From: Marinibium conchae
Lineage (GTDB): Bacteria > Pseudomonadota > Gammaproteobacteria > Enterobacterales > Alteromonadaceae
Length of the DNA stretch: 64,000 bases
Direction of reading: 5' to 3'
Assembly (NCBI RefSeq): GCF_015595035.1
Contig: NZ_JADNRN010000003.1
Span: 434,001 to 498,000 of the forward strand
Shown here: positions 57,077-64,000 of the stretch, piece after piece
How positions within the stretch are numbered: the stretch's first letter is position 1
How the letters are laid out: every line of letters starts with the position of its first letter
The notes under the pieces: model-generated
Told to the model about the DNA's origin: nothing
The model's input: only the letters and a program-made list of their open reading frames with translations
Database searches by the model: none
Translations under genes and position numbers: made by a program

Positions 57077-57697
57077 TTACATCCAATCGGAATTACGAAT
57101 CACACCGACGGCTATGCCTTCAATATTAAAAGGCTGCGATGCTAGGTCGACTTTAATTGGCGAGAAGGATTCATTCTCAGCATGCAGTAATACTTCACTG
57201 CCGCGTTTTTCAAAACGTTTTACCGTAACATCTTCATCAACACGGGCAACAACTACTTGGCCATTATGCACATCAGTTGTGCGATGCACTGCCAGAATGT
57301 CGCCATCGAGTATGCCAATGTCTTTCATACTCATGCCATCTACACGAAGTAAAAAATCTGCATTGGGTTTGAAAAGGTCTGGATCAACTTTGTAATGACA
57401 CTCAACATGCTCAGTAGCTAGAATAGGCTCGCCAGCAGCAACGCGACCAATTAACGGTAAACCTTCTTCGACTTCATCATCCAAAGCGCAATTTAAACGA
57501 ATACCGCGCGACGTACCCGGTATAATGTCAATCACACCTTTTTTTGCTAATGCTTTAAGGTGCTCCTCGGCGGCATTCGCCGATTTAAAGCCAAGACTTC
57601 TGGCGATTTCTGCGCGAGTTGGCGGCATGCCAGTATCGAGCATCGTATTTTTAATTAAGTCGAGTACTTCTTGTTGTCTTGGTGTTAATGGACGCAT
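57077..57697 (-). CDS. lexA: LexA repressor
   Basis: The protein has 206 residues. An N-terminal winged helix ([15 protein letters not shown], 25-39) recognises SOS boxes. The C-terminal autoprotease carries the cleavage site Ala88-Gly89 (VAAGEP), Ser123 (DGMSM) and Lys160 (VTVKRF). It represses the SOS regulon until RecA filaments trigger self-cleavage. Two SOS boxes lie directly upstream, so it is autoregulated. It is divergent from plsB, as in many gammaproteobacteria. Confidence 0.97.
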   Translation of the reverse strand: MRPLTPRQQEVLDLIKNTMLDTGMPPTRAEIARSLGFKSANAAEEHLKALAKKGVIDIIPGTSRGIRLNCALDDEVEEGLPLIGRVAAGEPILATEHVECHYKVDPDLFKPNADFLLRVDGMSMKDIGILDGDILAVHRTTDVHNGQVVVARVDEDVTVKRFEKRGSEVLLHAENESFSPIKVDLASQPFNIEGIAVGVIRNSDWM

Positions 57698-57704
57698 AAA
57701 CAGC

Positions 57705-57720
57705 CTGTTTTTCTATACAG
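57705..57720. promoter_or_regulatory. SOS (LexA) box 1
   Basis: CTGTTTTTCTATACAG matches the consensus CTGT-N8-ACAG exactly at both half-sites. It starts 8 bases before the lexA ATG (57697). Confidence 0.9.
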
Positions 57721-57724
57721 TTAG

Positions 57725-57740
57725 GTGTAAGTATATACAG
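57725..57740. promoter_or_regulatory. SOS (LexA) box 2
   Basis: GTGTAAGTATATACAG differs from CTGT-N8-ACAG only at the first base. It is 20 bp from box 1. E. coli lexA also has a pair of boxes. Confidence 0.75.
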
Positions 57741-57870
57741 TAAACATAAAATGGCAATCATCAATTCACATTTTGTTGCCGTTGTTTTATAAGGAATTAA
57801 TATTTCATTCAGTTGTCGTGTTATTATTGGCAAGTGATTACATGAATATCCGAGTTTAAGGAAATAAAGC

Positions 57871-60306
57871 ATGAGTGCTGTTCGCAGTTTGTTGCGTAAG
57901 GTTTTTACAAGTCCGATTAGGTGGCTTATTTCGGTAAGAAGCGTGCCCGCCAATATTGAAGCAGAATTAGGCATCGACAAGAAAAAGCCCATCCTCTATC
58001 TTATTCAAACTGAATCGATTACGGATCTTGTGGCCTTACAAAAGTCGACAGCAGGATTAGGGCTACCTGATCCCAGCTCAACGATCAGCTTTTTAGGTGA
58101 AGAACATAAGCGTTGTTATTACCTTTCACGCCCACAAGGCTTGTTTACTCGGAAGGTAAAGAAGACTGAAATTGAAGATGTGTTCACCGATATGTTCCAT
58201 CTGCATCGAGAGAATCCCGAGCTCGATCTTCAAGTTGTCCCAGTTTCAATCTCATGGGGTCGCTCTGCAGGAAAGGAATCATCGGGCTTTGCTCAGCTTC
58301 TCGCCGACCGAGCGTCGCCTTCATGGTTAAGAAAGTTTTTCATTGTTTTGTTTCTAGGTCGCGACAACATTGTCAGTTACAGCAAGGCAGTATCAACGCA
58401 ACAAATGGGGCAACTCCACGGGTCCAACCAACGCATATCTCAAAAATTAGTAAGGGTCGCTCGCACTCACTTTCAACGCAAGCGTCAAGCCATGTCGGGC
58501 CCAATGCTTTTAGAGCGAGCGACTTTGCACAATTCACTCTTGGCCGCAGACAGTGTGAAAGCAGCAATGCATGAAGAGATGCGTCAAAAGAAAATAAGCA
58601 GTGAAGAAGCTAGGAAAAAAGCACTCGACTATATCGACGAAATCGCTGCGGATTACCGAGAAGGGTTAATCCGAATAGGCGACCGCATTCTGGGCCGCAT
58701 TTGGAATAAAATTTATAATGGCATTCACGTCGGACACGCCCATCGTGTTAGAGAGTTAGCACAAAACGGGCATGAGATTATCTATGTACCCTGCCATCGC
58801 TCGCATATGGATTACTTACTACTCACCTACTGTATTTATAACGAAGGTTTAGTCACCCCCCATATTGCTGCTGGTATTAATCTTAACTTTTGGCCTGTTG
58901 GAAAAATATTTCGACGCGGTGGTGCTTTCTTCCTGCGCCGAAGTTTCGCGGGTAACAAACTATACACGGCAGTATTCAAAGAATACCTAGAGTTATTATT
59001 CAACAAAGGGTATTCAGTTAAATATTATCCCGAAGGTGGACGCTCCCGAACTGGTCGTTTACTACCTCCCAAAACGGGTATGCTTGCAATGACCTTACAA
59101 GCCGCCGTAAAGGGTATAAACCGCCCCGTGTCGATAGTGCCAGTTTATTTGGGCTACGAGCATGTTATGGAAGTAAAGAGCTATCAGAAGGAGTTGAAAG
59201 GAAAAGGTAAAAAGAAAGAATCGCCAACCCAAGTATTTTCCGCTATTCGTAAATTGAAAAACTACGGGCATGGTTTCGTTAATTTCGGTGAGCCTTTGCA
59301 AATTAATCAATTTTTAGATGATACGGTTAGCGATTGGCGTGAAAATATTCCTAGCGATCCCGACAAAAAGCCCTCTTGGCTAACACCAGCGGTTAATAAA
59401 CTTGCCGACACCATCATGACTCGCATTAATAAGGCCGCGGCTCTCAATGGCACAGCATTAGTTGCACTTTGCTTACTCTCTTCCAAGACGCAAATAATGA
59501 GTGAGTCTGAACTCACCAATGCTATCGCAGATTACTTAGAGCTTTTAAAAAATGCGCCTTTCAGCAATGATTTCACACTTCCCAAGGAAGATGCGCAAGA
59601 ATTAGTTCAAACAACACTCGCACTTAAACGCTTTGAACAATCTGAAGATGAATACGGCAAATTAGTCGCCACTAAAGAAGACAATGCTGTGTTACTCACC
59701 TATTACCGTAATAACATCATGCATGTATTTTCATTACCAAGTTTGATTATGGCGGTGGTGTTTAATGCCAAAAAATCAGAAAAATCTGCGGTATTAGCGA
59801 TGGTAGAAAAACTCTACCCATTGCTGAAGCGCGAGTTTTTTATGCATTTGAGTGTTGAACAGGCGATTGAATATGCAAGCGAATTAATTGCACAAATGAA
59901 GCAACAAGGTTTGTTAGTTCAAAATGGCCGCTATTTGGTTCCACCAGCAGCCAGCGATGATGGCTTTCATTCATCATGGCTACTGAGCCGTGCGATGCAG
60001 GAAACTTGGCAGCGCTATGCGGTAGTGCTCAGAGTACTGGAAAAAGAAAAGTCGTTAGGACGCTCACAACTCGAAAAGCAAAGCTGCGTGATAGCAGAAA
60101 GACTTTCCACGCTTTATGGCATGAGCTCACCTGAGTTTTATGATAAGAATGTTCTAGGAAGCTTTGTGAATGCACTTCGTGAAAGTAAGCTATTGACTAC
60201 ACTCGAAGACGGTACTCTAGAGTTTTCTCAAGACAGTCTGGCACTGAAAGAATTAATTAATGAATTAGTGTGGCCAGAAATAGCCCAGCACTTAGAAAAA
60301 ATATAA
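57871..60306 (+). CDS. plsB: Glycerol-3-phosphate 1-O-acyltransferase PlsB
   Basis: The protein has 811 residues, close to E. coli PlsB (807). The catalytic HX4D motif HRSHMD is at 309-314, followed by the substrate motifs FFLRRSFAGNKLY and YYPEGGRSRTGRLL. It acylates position 1 of sn-glycerol-3-phosphate, the first step of phospholipid synthesis, at the inner membrane. AGGAAA precedes the ATG. The lexA neighbour is conserved. Confidence 0.97.
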   Translation: MSAVRSLLRKVFTSPIRWLISVRSVPANIEAELGIDKKKPILYLIQTESITDLVALQKSTAGLGLPDPSSTISFLGEEHKRCYYLSRPQGLFTRKVKKTEIEDVFTDMFHLHRENPELDLQVVPVSISWGRSAGKESSGFAQLLADRASPSWLRKFFIVLFLGRDNIVSYSKAVSTQQMGQLHGSNQRISQKLVRVARTHFQRKRQAMSGPMLLERATLHNSLLAADSVKAAMHEEMRQKKISSEEARKKALDYIDEIAADYREGLIRIGDRILGRIWNKIYNGIHVGHAHRVRELAQNGHEIIYVPCHRSHMDYLLLTYCIYNEGLVTPHIAAGINLNFWPVGKIFRRGGAFFLRRSFAGNKLYTAVFKEYLELLFNKGYSVKYYPEGGRSRTGRLLPPKTGMLAMTLQAAVKGINRPVSIVPVYLGYEHVMEVKSYQKELKGKGKKKESPTQVFSAIRKLKNYGHGFVNFGEPLQINQFLDDTVSDWRENIPSDPDKKPSWLTPAVNKLADTIMTRINKAAALNGTALVALCLLSSKTQIMSESELTNAIADYLELLKNAPFSNDFTLPKEDAQELVQTTLALKRFEQSEDEYGKLVATKEDNAVLLTYYRNNIMHVFSLPSLIMAVVFNAKKSEKSAVLAMVEKLYPLLKREFFMHLSVEQAIEYASELIAQMKQQGLLVQNGRYLVPPAASDDGFHSSWLLSRAMQETWQRYAVVLRVLEKEKSLGRSQLEKQSCVIAERLSTLYGMSSPEFYDKNVLGSFVNALRESKLLTTLEDGTLEFSQDSLALKELINELVWPEIAQHLEKI

Positions 60307-60380
60307 CCAACATTTAAAGTCAGATATACTTATCAGGCACGTTAATCTGTTACGTTAATTTACTAAAGGAAGATGAAATC

Positions 60381-60809
60381 ATGGAAGACAAAAAATGGAA
60401 TTTAATTGCCATTGAGGATGAAGATGGCAGCAAAAGACTGTATAGATTTTTTGAAAATGCTACCTCAGGCATCAATAAAAATGAGTTCACAGAGAGTATT
60501 TCAATATACTGGCAATTTGCTGATGATGGGTTTCCGGACAATGAAGTGAGTGAGGTTTTAAAAGTTTTCGAAGAATTTATGGAACCTTTGGACGACTCTC
60601 AAAATAATAGCTTTGTTACATTTGTTTATACTGGCTACGGGAAGAGGGAATGGTGTTACCAAGCTAAGGATTATGCTCTGTTTATGGACCAGCTTAACGA
60701 CGCATTGGCAGAGAAACCAATGTTTCCAATAGAAATCGAGCATAGCCCTGATCCTGAGTGGGAATATTACTCTGGTATCAAAGAAATGCTTACAGAAGAA
60801 AATACATAA
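60381..60809 (+). CDS. DUF695 family protein
   Basis: The protein has 142 residues, very acidic and soluble. The end WCYQAKDYALFMDQLNDALA, followed by PIEIEHSPDPEWEYY, matches the DUF695 pattern. GGAAG upstream supports the ATG. It begins an accessory stretch after plsB whose genes differ from the preceding conserved blocks. Function unknown. Confidence 0.72.
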   Translation: MEDKKWNLIAIEDEDGSKRLYRFFENATSGINKNEFTESISIYWQFADDGFPDNEVSEVLKVFEEFMEPLDDSQNNSFVTFVYTGYGKREWCYQAKDYALFMDQLNDALAEKPMFPIEIEHSPDPEWEYYSGIKEMLTEENT

Positions 60810-60856
60810 CTCGACAAATAAGGCGGGACTGCGAATAGCCCTAACCGTTCCGCTTC

Positions 60857-61303
60857 ATTTTTCTTATCTTTTTGCTAGCTGGTTGTATTTCCCTGCCAAA
60901 ATCGGAGCAAGAATTAAAAACTAACCACTTCAAAATAGAATCAAAATGCGTTCAAACTGAATTGTTTAAAGCCTTCGAAATCATTGCTCAAAATACCGCT
61001 CGCTGTCATGGCGGTGCTGACGGTTCAATAGTTCCTGCCGCTGGCGGATACATGGCTATATCAACGGAGGACCGAATAGAGGGTTATATTTCAAATGATA
61101 AAACCTTTGCAAAAGTATCAGTAGAACACATCAACCCTGTCGCAGGTGGGTTTCTTCAACTTATCGAATTACAAAAAACAGAGTCTTGCCCAGCTAGCAT
61201 AAAAGTATACTTACTTAATGATTCAACCAAATGGAAAACAGCTACTGAATCTGTTTTTAAATGGCTCGAAGGTGATAAAAGTTCATGTTTCGAGTTAATG
61301 TGA
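60857..61303 (+). CDS. Hypothetical lipoprotein without a normal start codon
   Basis: About 148 residues. The frame opens after a stop at 60842 and reads a lipoprotein signal ending in LLAGC. No in-frame ATG or GTG exists before the lipobox. The only usual alternative, TTG at 60872, would leave just three residues before the Cys. An ATT start at 60857 would give a short signal peptide (IFLIFLLAGC). The remaining sequence looks like a genuine small secreted domain with Cys residues. It may use a rare start, be a pseudogene, or contain a sequence error. Family not recognised. Confidence 0.5.
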   Translation: MFLIFLLAGCISLPKSEQELKTNHFKIESKCVQTELFKAFEIIAQNTARCHGGADGSIVPAAGGYMAISTEDRIEGYISNDKTFAKVSVEHINPVAGGFLQLIELQKTESCPASIKVYLLNDSTKWKTATESVFKWLEGDKSSCFELM

Positions 61304-61359
61304 AACATAATAATCAAATGCAGCCGACGCCAGACTGCGGCGCGGCTAATTGAGGTATT

Positions 61360-61704
61360 ATGCGTAAGTCGCACTTGCCACTTTTTTTGTCAATTCTATT
61401 GGTGTCTTGCACGTCTAGGAGTGGCATTCATCCACCCATTCTTGAATTGGCATTCCCTGAAGAGGAATATGAAATCTGGAGCCCCGAGATTACGTTTCAA
61501 GTAGGCTATTTAGGTAATGAGCATGGGTATTACGGTTATTTCATCGATGATAAGATGTTATATCTAGCAAGTACGAATGGCTCTAGTGGGCGCGTAAGGA
61601 GAGGTATTCTAAAAGCAGACTTATGTGTTGGTTTACCTAAGCAGATTGAAAAATTGAAAACTTCGTTACTGTTATCATCAAAAATTGCATTAGGGAATCA
61701 ATAG
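61360..61704 (+). CDS. Small hypothetical lipoprotein
   Basis: The protein has 114 residues. The signal peptide ends in a lipobox LVSC (Cys17). A TGAGGT ribosome-binding site is well placed before the ATG. The mature part is rich in Tyr/Gly/Glu (YLGNEHGYYGYFIDDKM). No family recognised. Upstream lies a GC-rich inverted stretch (61321-61350). Confidence 0.6.
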   Translation: MRKSHLPLFLSILLVSCTSRSGIHPPILELAFPEEEYEIWSPEITFQVGYLGNEHGYYGYFIDDKMLYLASTNGSSGRVRRGILKADLCVGLPKQIEKLKTSLLLSSKIALGNQ

Positions 61705-62246
61705 CACTGCAGTTGCATGTCTAGATAGGTTGGAAGGCTGGCAACAAATTTAAACTTTAACTTTGGGCAACGATGTGAGCTCGTTCTTTCAATTGCTATT
61801 CTCAAAGGTGTTTAACTAATTAATGACGGATTTGCGCGCATCAGTTGTTTGCTTCGCGCAACTAACTATCAGTTATCGCAGCGGCGTTTCAGCCAGAGAT
61901 GGCTTCAGTAAAACCTTACTTAAACCAAAACTCATTGCACCTGAAATCTGCATTTTGGTCTTGGCAATTTTTGGTTTCTTTTCAAACGAGGCAAGAAAAG
62001 AGGTCTATTTTTTTGTGTGGTAATTTTAATGCAGGAAATTCTTTTGCAAATGTTGTTAGACAACTAGATACTATTAATATGTCAGAATACAAAACAGAAG
62101 ACACAGAGCAAGGAAAGCGCATTGTTAACAGCAGCAAATTCAATTTGCATATGGTTAGGTGCAAAATCGAATTTAACCCACAAGACGAATTGGTTGCTGT
62201 TTATTACGACTAAGCTAACTGCGGGTAAATTTGAGAATTTAGTCAT
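61705..62246. other. Region with no secure gene
   Basis: About 540 bases. One frame (61899-62213) reads through to a sensible C-terminal half, from ANVVRQLDTINMSEYKTEDT onward, but its first half does not look like protein. The DNA from about 61823 to 61900 contains several short inverted segments (GCGCGCATCAG, then GCTTCGCGC). I read the region as a decayed gene or a mix of spacer and a short fragment. Confidence 0.4.
61899..62213 (+). pseudogene. Possible gene remnant
   Basis: A 104-codon frame. Only the last about 55 residues have normal protein composition, and there is no clear ribosome-binding site or plausible N-terminus. It may be the tail of a once longer gene. A real short gene starting at a later ATG (such as MSEYKTEDTEQ, position about 62079) cannot be excluded. 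Confidence 0.3.
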
Positions 62247-63140
62247 ATGATGGAACCAGTAAAAAGAATAGTTGTTGAATCTTCAAGGCCAATTCATGGA
62301 AGGATTCAATACGACTATCTAAAGATGGGGTGGAATCTGAGTGTTATTGTGTTGGCCTTTATTTTTGCACCCGTCACCTTTAGTGTTAACGCTTTCTTAC
62401 TGTTTCTTTTCACTACTTATTTCACTTTATTAGTTGGTCATAGTGTTGGAATGCATCGCATGATGATTCACCGCACATTTAAAGCAAATATCTATGTCAG
62501 AAGAGTGCTCATTTATATTGGGGTCTTGGTAGGAATGTCTGGTCCATTCGGGATAATACGGATACATGACATACGAGATTGGGCGCAACGAAAAGCAGTT
62601 TGTCATGATTTTTTTAGCCATAAATCGTCATTTTTTAGAGATCTCTGGTGGCAGTTGACCTGCAAATTTGAATTCGATGAACCACCAAAGATTGAAATCG
62701 AGCCTTCACTTCAAAACGACAAGTTTCTCATCTTCTGTGAAAAAACGTGGAGATTTCATCAGCTAATTATTGCAATCATTTTTTATTATTTGGGTGGATG
62801 GGATTTTGTTGTTTGGGGAGTCTTTGTCAGAGTTTCATTGAGTATTGTAGGTCATTGGACAATAACCTATTTTTGCCACAACCCCGGACCCGGACGCTGG
62901 AATGTGAAAAATTCAGCAGTGCAGGCATCTAACATAAAAGGACTAGGTTTGATAACCTATGGTGAATGCTGGCATAACAATCATCACGCATTTCCTGAAT
63001 CGGCTAAAATTGGACTTGAAAAAGGGCAATGGGATCCTGCTTGGTGGTTTATCAAAGCCATGAGTAAAGTAAATTTAATATACGATGTGAAACTAACTAG
63101 GGAAGAGGGGAAAAGGGATGATTTGGTTGACGTTAGCTAA
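62247..63140 (+). CDS. Fatty-acid desaturase family membrane protein
   Basis: The protein has 297 residues with four membrane helices in two pairs. It has the first histidine box (GMHRMMIHRTF) and the last (HNNHHAFPESAKIG) of acyl-CoA delta-9-type desaturases. The usual middle HRxHH box is replaced by MHDIRDWAQRKAVCHDFFSH, a variant I associate with a side branch of this family. It probably introduces a double bond or hydroxyl into an acyl chain in the membrane. No electron-transfer partner is adjacent. Confidence 0.8.
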   Translation: MMEPVKRIVVESSRPIHGRIQYDYLKMGWNLSVIVLAFIFAPVTFSVNAFLLFLFTTYFTLLVGHSVGMHRMMIHRTFKANIYVRRVLIYIGVLVGMSGPFGIIRIHDIRDWAQRKAVCHDFFSHKSSFFRDLWWQLTCKFEFDEPPKIEIEPSLQNDKFLIFCEKTWRFHQLIIAIIFYYLGGWDFVVWGVFVRVSLSIVGHWTITYFCHNPGPGRWNVKNSAVQASNIKGLGLITYGECWHNNHHAFPESAKIGLEKGQWDPAWWFIKAMSKVNLIYDVKLTREEGKRDDLVDVS

Positions 63141-63164
63141 CAAAATAGTCGGTAAATATTAAAA

Positions 63165-64000
63165 ATGTCCTTGCCAATAAAAATATTAATGTGGATCGCA
63201 TTAATAGTCTTAGTCGTTGTATTGTCTCTCGGATCTCTCATTGTATATGTAACACATTACGGAGCTCCTATAGAACATGACATAACTCCTACAGAGCATG
63301 ACAAAATTCCTACGAAAACTGTCAGTAGACTTGGGCCTTCAGAAGTGCGTTTTTACGGAGATATAACGCCTGAGAACGTCGACAATGCGCTATCGTTGTT
63401 AAAACCTGGAGACACACTTGTCATATCTAGTGGTGGTGGAAATGGAGTCGAAGCACTGAGATTAGGAAAATATATACATGCTAATCAGATATCAGTCGAA
63501 GTTAAGGTTCTGTGTTTGTCCTCATGCGCGAACTATATTTTTTTAGCTAGCCCTAGAAAGGTACTCTATAGCGACGCCTTACTTGTGTTCCACGGTGGAA
63601 TGAAACAGAAAGGACTCGAAGAGGAGACTATCAAAAAATTAAGAAGCAAAAAGCTCAATTCAAATACCTCAGATATCGATGCGGCGAGTAAAGAAGGAAA
63701 GCAAGCAACTTCTTACGTAAGAAAAGCTGGTGCTCTTACACCAGACGAGTGCAGATTTAATCATTATTCATCTGGAACATCTAATAATAACTTGGAATCT
63801 TTTATCACAGCTTGTATTGGCGCGATGTCCGATTTAGAAACCGAGTTTTATAATTCTATCGATTGTTCATACTGCCATGAATTACCATATCATGGGCAGC
63901 GTGGCATATACGAAAAAGAATGGAAAAGTATGAAATATGAAGGGTTCTACTACAGCATTGCAAAGTTGAAGAGCTATGGGATGGATGTCGAGGTTAAAGG
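63165..64000 (+). CDS. Membrane-anchored ClpP/crotonase-fold protein (3' end cut by window)
   Basis: At least 278 residues; the frame runs off the window. It has one N-terminal membrane helix (about 7-30), then a short repeat of EHD-x-(3)-PT. The domain VRFYGDITPENVDNALSLL, ISSGGGNGVEALRLGKYI, CLSSCANYIFLA and LLVFHGG follows the pattern of periplasmic ClpP-like proteins (COG3904 style), with Ser120 before Cys121 as the candidate nucleophile. A CSYCHE segment lies further on. Start is the ATG at 63165. Protease activity is inferred only. Confidence 0.65.
   Translation, partial: MSLPIKILMWIALIVLVVVLSLGSLIVYVTHYGAPIEHDITPTEHDKIPTKTVSRLGPSEVRFYGDITPENVDNALSLLKPGDTLVISSGGGNGVEALRLGKYIHANQISVEVKVLCLSSCANYIFLASPRKVLYSDALLVFHGGMKQKGLEEETIKKLRSKKLNSNTSDIDAASKEGKQATSYVRKAGALTPDECRFNHYSSGTSNNNLESFITACIGAMSDLETEFYNSIDCSYCHELPYHGQRGIYEKEWKSMKYEGFYYSIAKLKSYGMDVEVK

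Noticed and set aside
57651-57992. 113-codon minus-strand frame upstream of lexA
   Set aside because: It covers the SOS boxes and the plsB start. Both lexA and plsB are certain in other frames.
60810-62246. Integron cassette array with attC sites
   Set aside because: Small genes separated by partly inverted GC-rich stretches suggested it, but I could not find paired core sites of the GTTRRRY/RYYYAAC type at consistent positions, nor an integrase.

Overview
The window is a stretch of chromosome from a marine, aerobic, motile gammaproteobacterium, most likely of the order Alteromonadales or close to it. This rests on gene content and conserved neighbourhoods, not on a database search. Supporting signs are moderate-to-low GC, a secreted PL7 alginate lyase, several exported proteases, a full aa3-type cytochrome c oxidase cluster, and Vibrio/Alteromonas-style gene blocks: yheS-yheT-yheU with yheV, slyX and fkpA nearby; greB divergent from tex; bioH-comF-nfuA; lexA divergent from plsB. 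No rRNA, tRNA, CRISPR array, insertion sequence or prophage was seen.

Layout. 1-2.9 kb: an operon of a RimK-like ATP-grasp ligase (cut by the window edge), a GNAT/C39-peptidase fusion and an RMD1/DUF155 membrane protein. 3.2-5.9 kb: a modular alginate lyase with two C-terminal repeats. 6.0-13.6 kb: housekeeping yhe genes, slyX, a WD40 lipoprotein and fkpA. 14.2-15.9 kb: a secreted subtilisin-like protease. 16.2-19.2 kb: a half-length, diverged malate synthase G homologue facing a DUF3612 XRE regulator across a short region with a 13-bp palindrome. 19.2-22.2 kb: a sugar-type periplasmic binding protein divergent from a chemoreceptor.

22.2-35.9 kb is rich in c-di-GMP genes. There are three membrane GGDEF or GGDEF-EAL proteins, and two copies of a module that combines an outer-membrane porin-like barrel, a miniature PstS-like periplasmic protein and a membrane c-di-GMP enzyme. 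The greB/tex pair and a YiiX-like hydrolase lie between the two copies. 36.0-37.3 kb holds an SprA-type putative metalloprotease and a small flagellar-hook-like protein. 37.4-47.4 kb carries bioH, comF, a large M14 carboxypeptidase, nfuA, an M28 lipoprotein peptidase, a MATE transporter, a polysaccharide deacetylase and a GNAT enzyme.

47.5-56.3 kb encodes the cytochrome c oxidase structural genes with nearly all assembly factors (Sco, heme O and heme A synthases, Surf1, CtaG/Cox11). lexA, with two SOS boxes, and plsB follow. The end of the window (60.3-64.0 kb) looks like accessory DNA: a DUF695 protein, two small lipoproteins (one without an ordinary start codon), a possible gene remnant, a desaturase and the start of a membrane-anchored ClpP-fold protein.

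The best candidates for under-described biology are the duplicated porin / mini-PstS / c-di-GMP module, the truncated malate synthase-like protein under an apparent glyoxylate-type regulator, and the ATP-grasp / C39 / RMD1 operon. Functions are assigned by recognising motifs and family resemblance by eye, and none was confirmed by a search.
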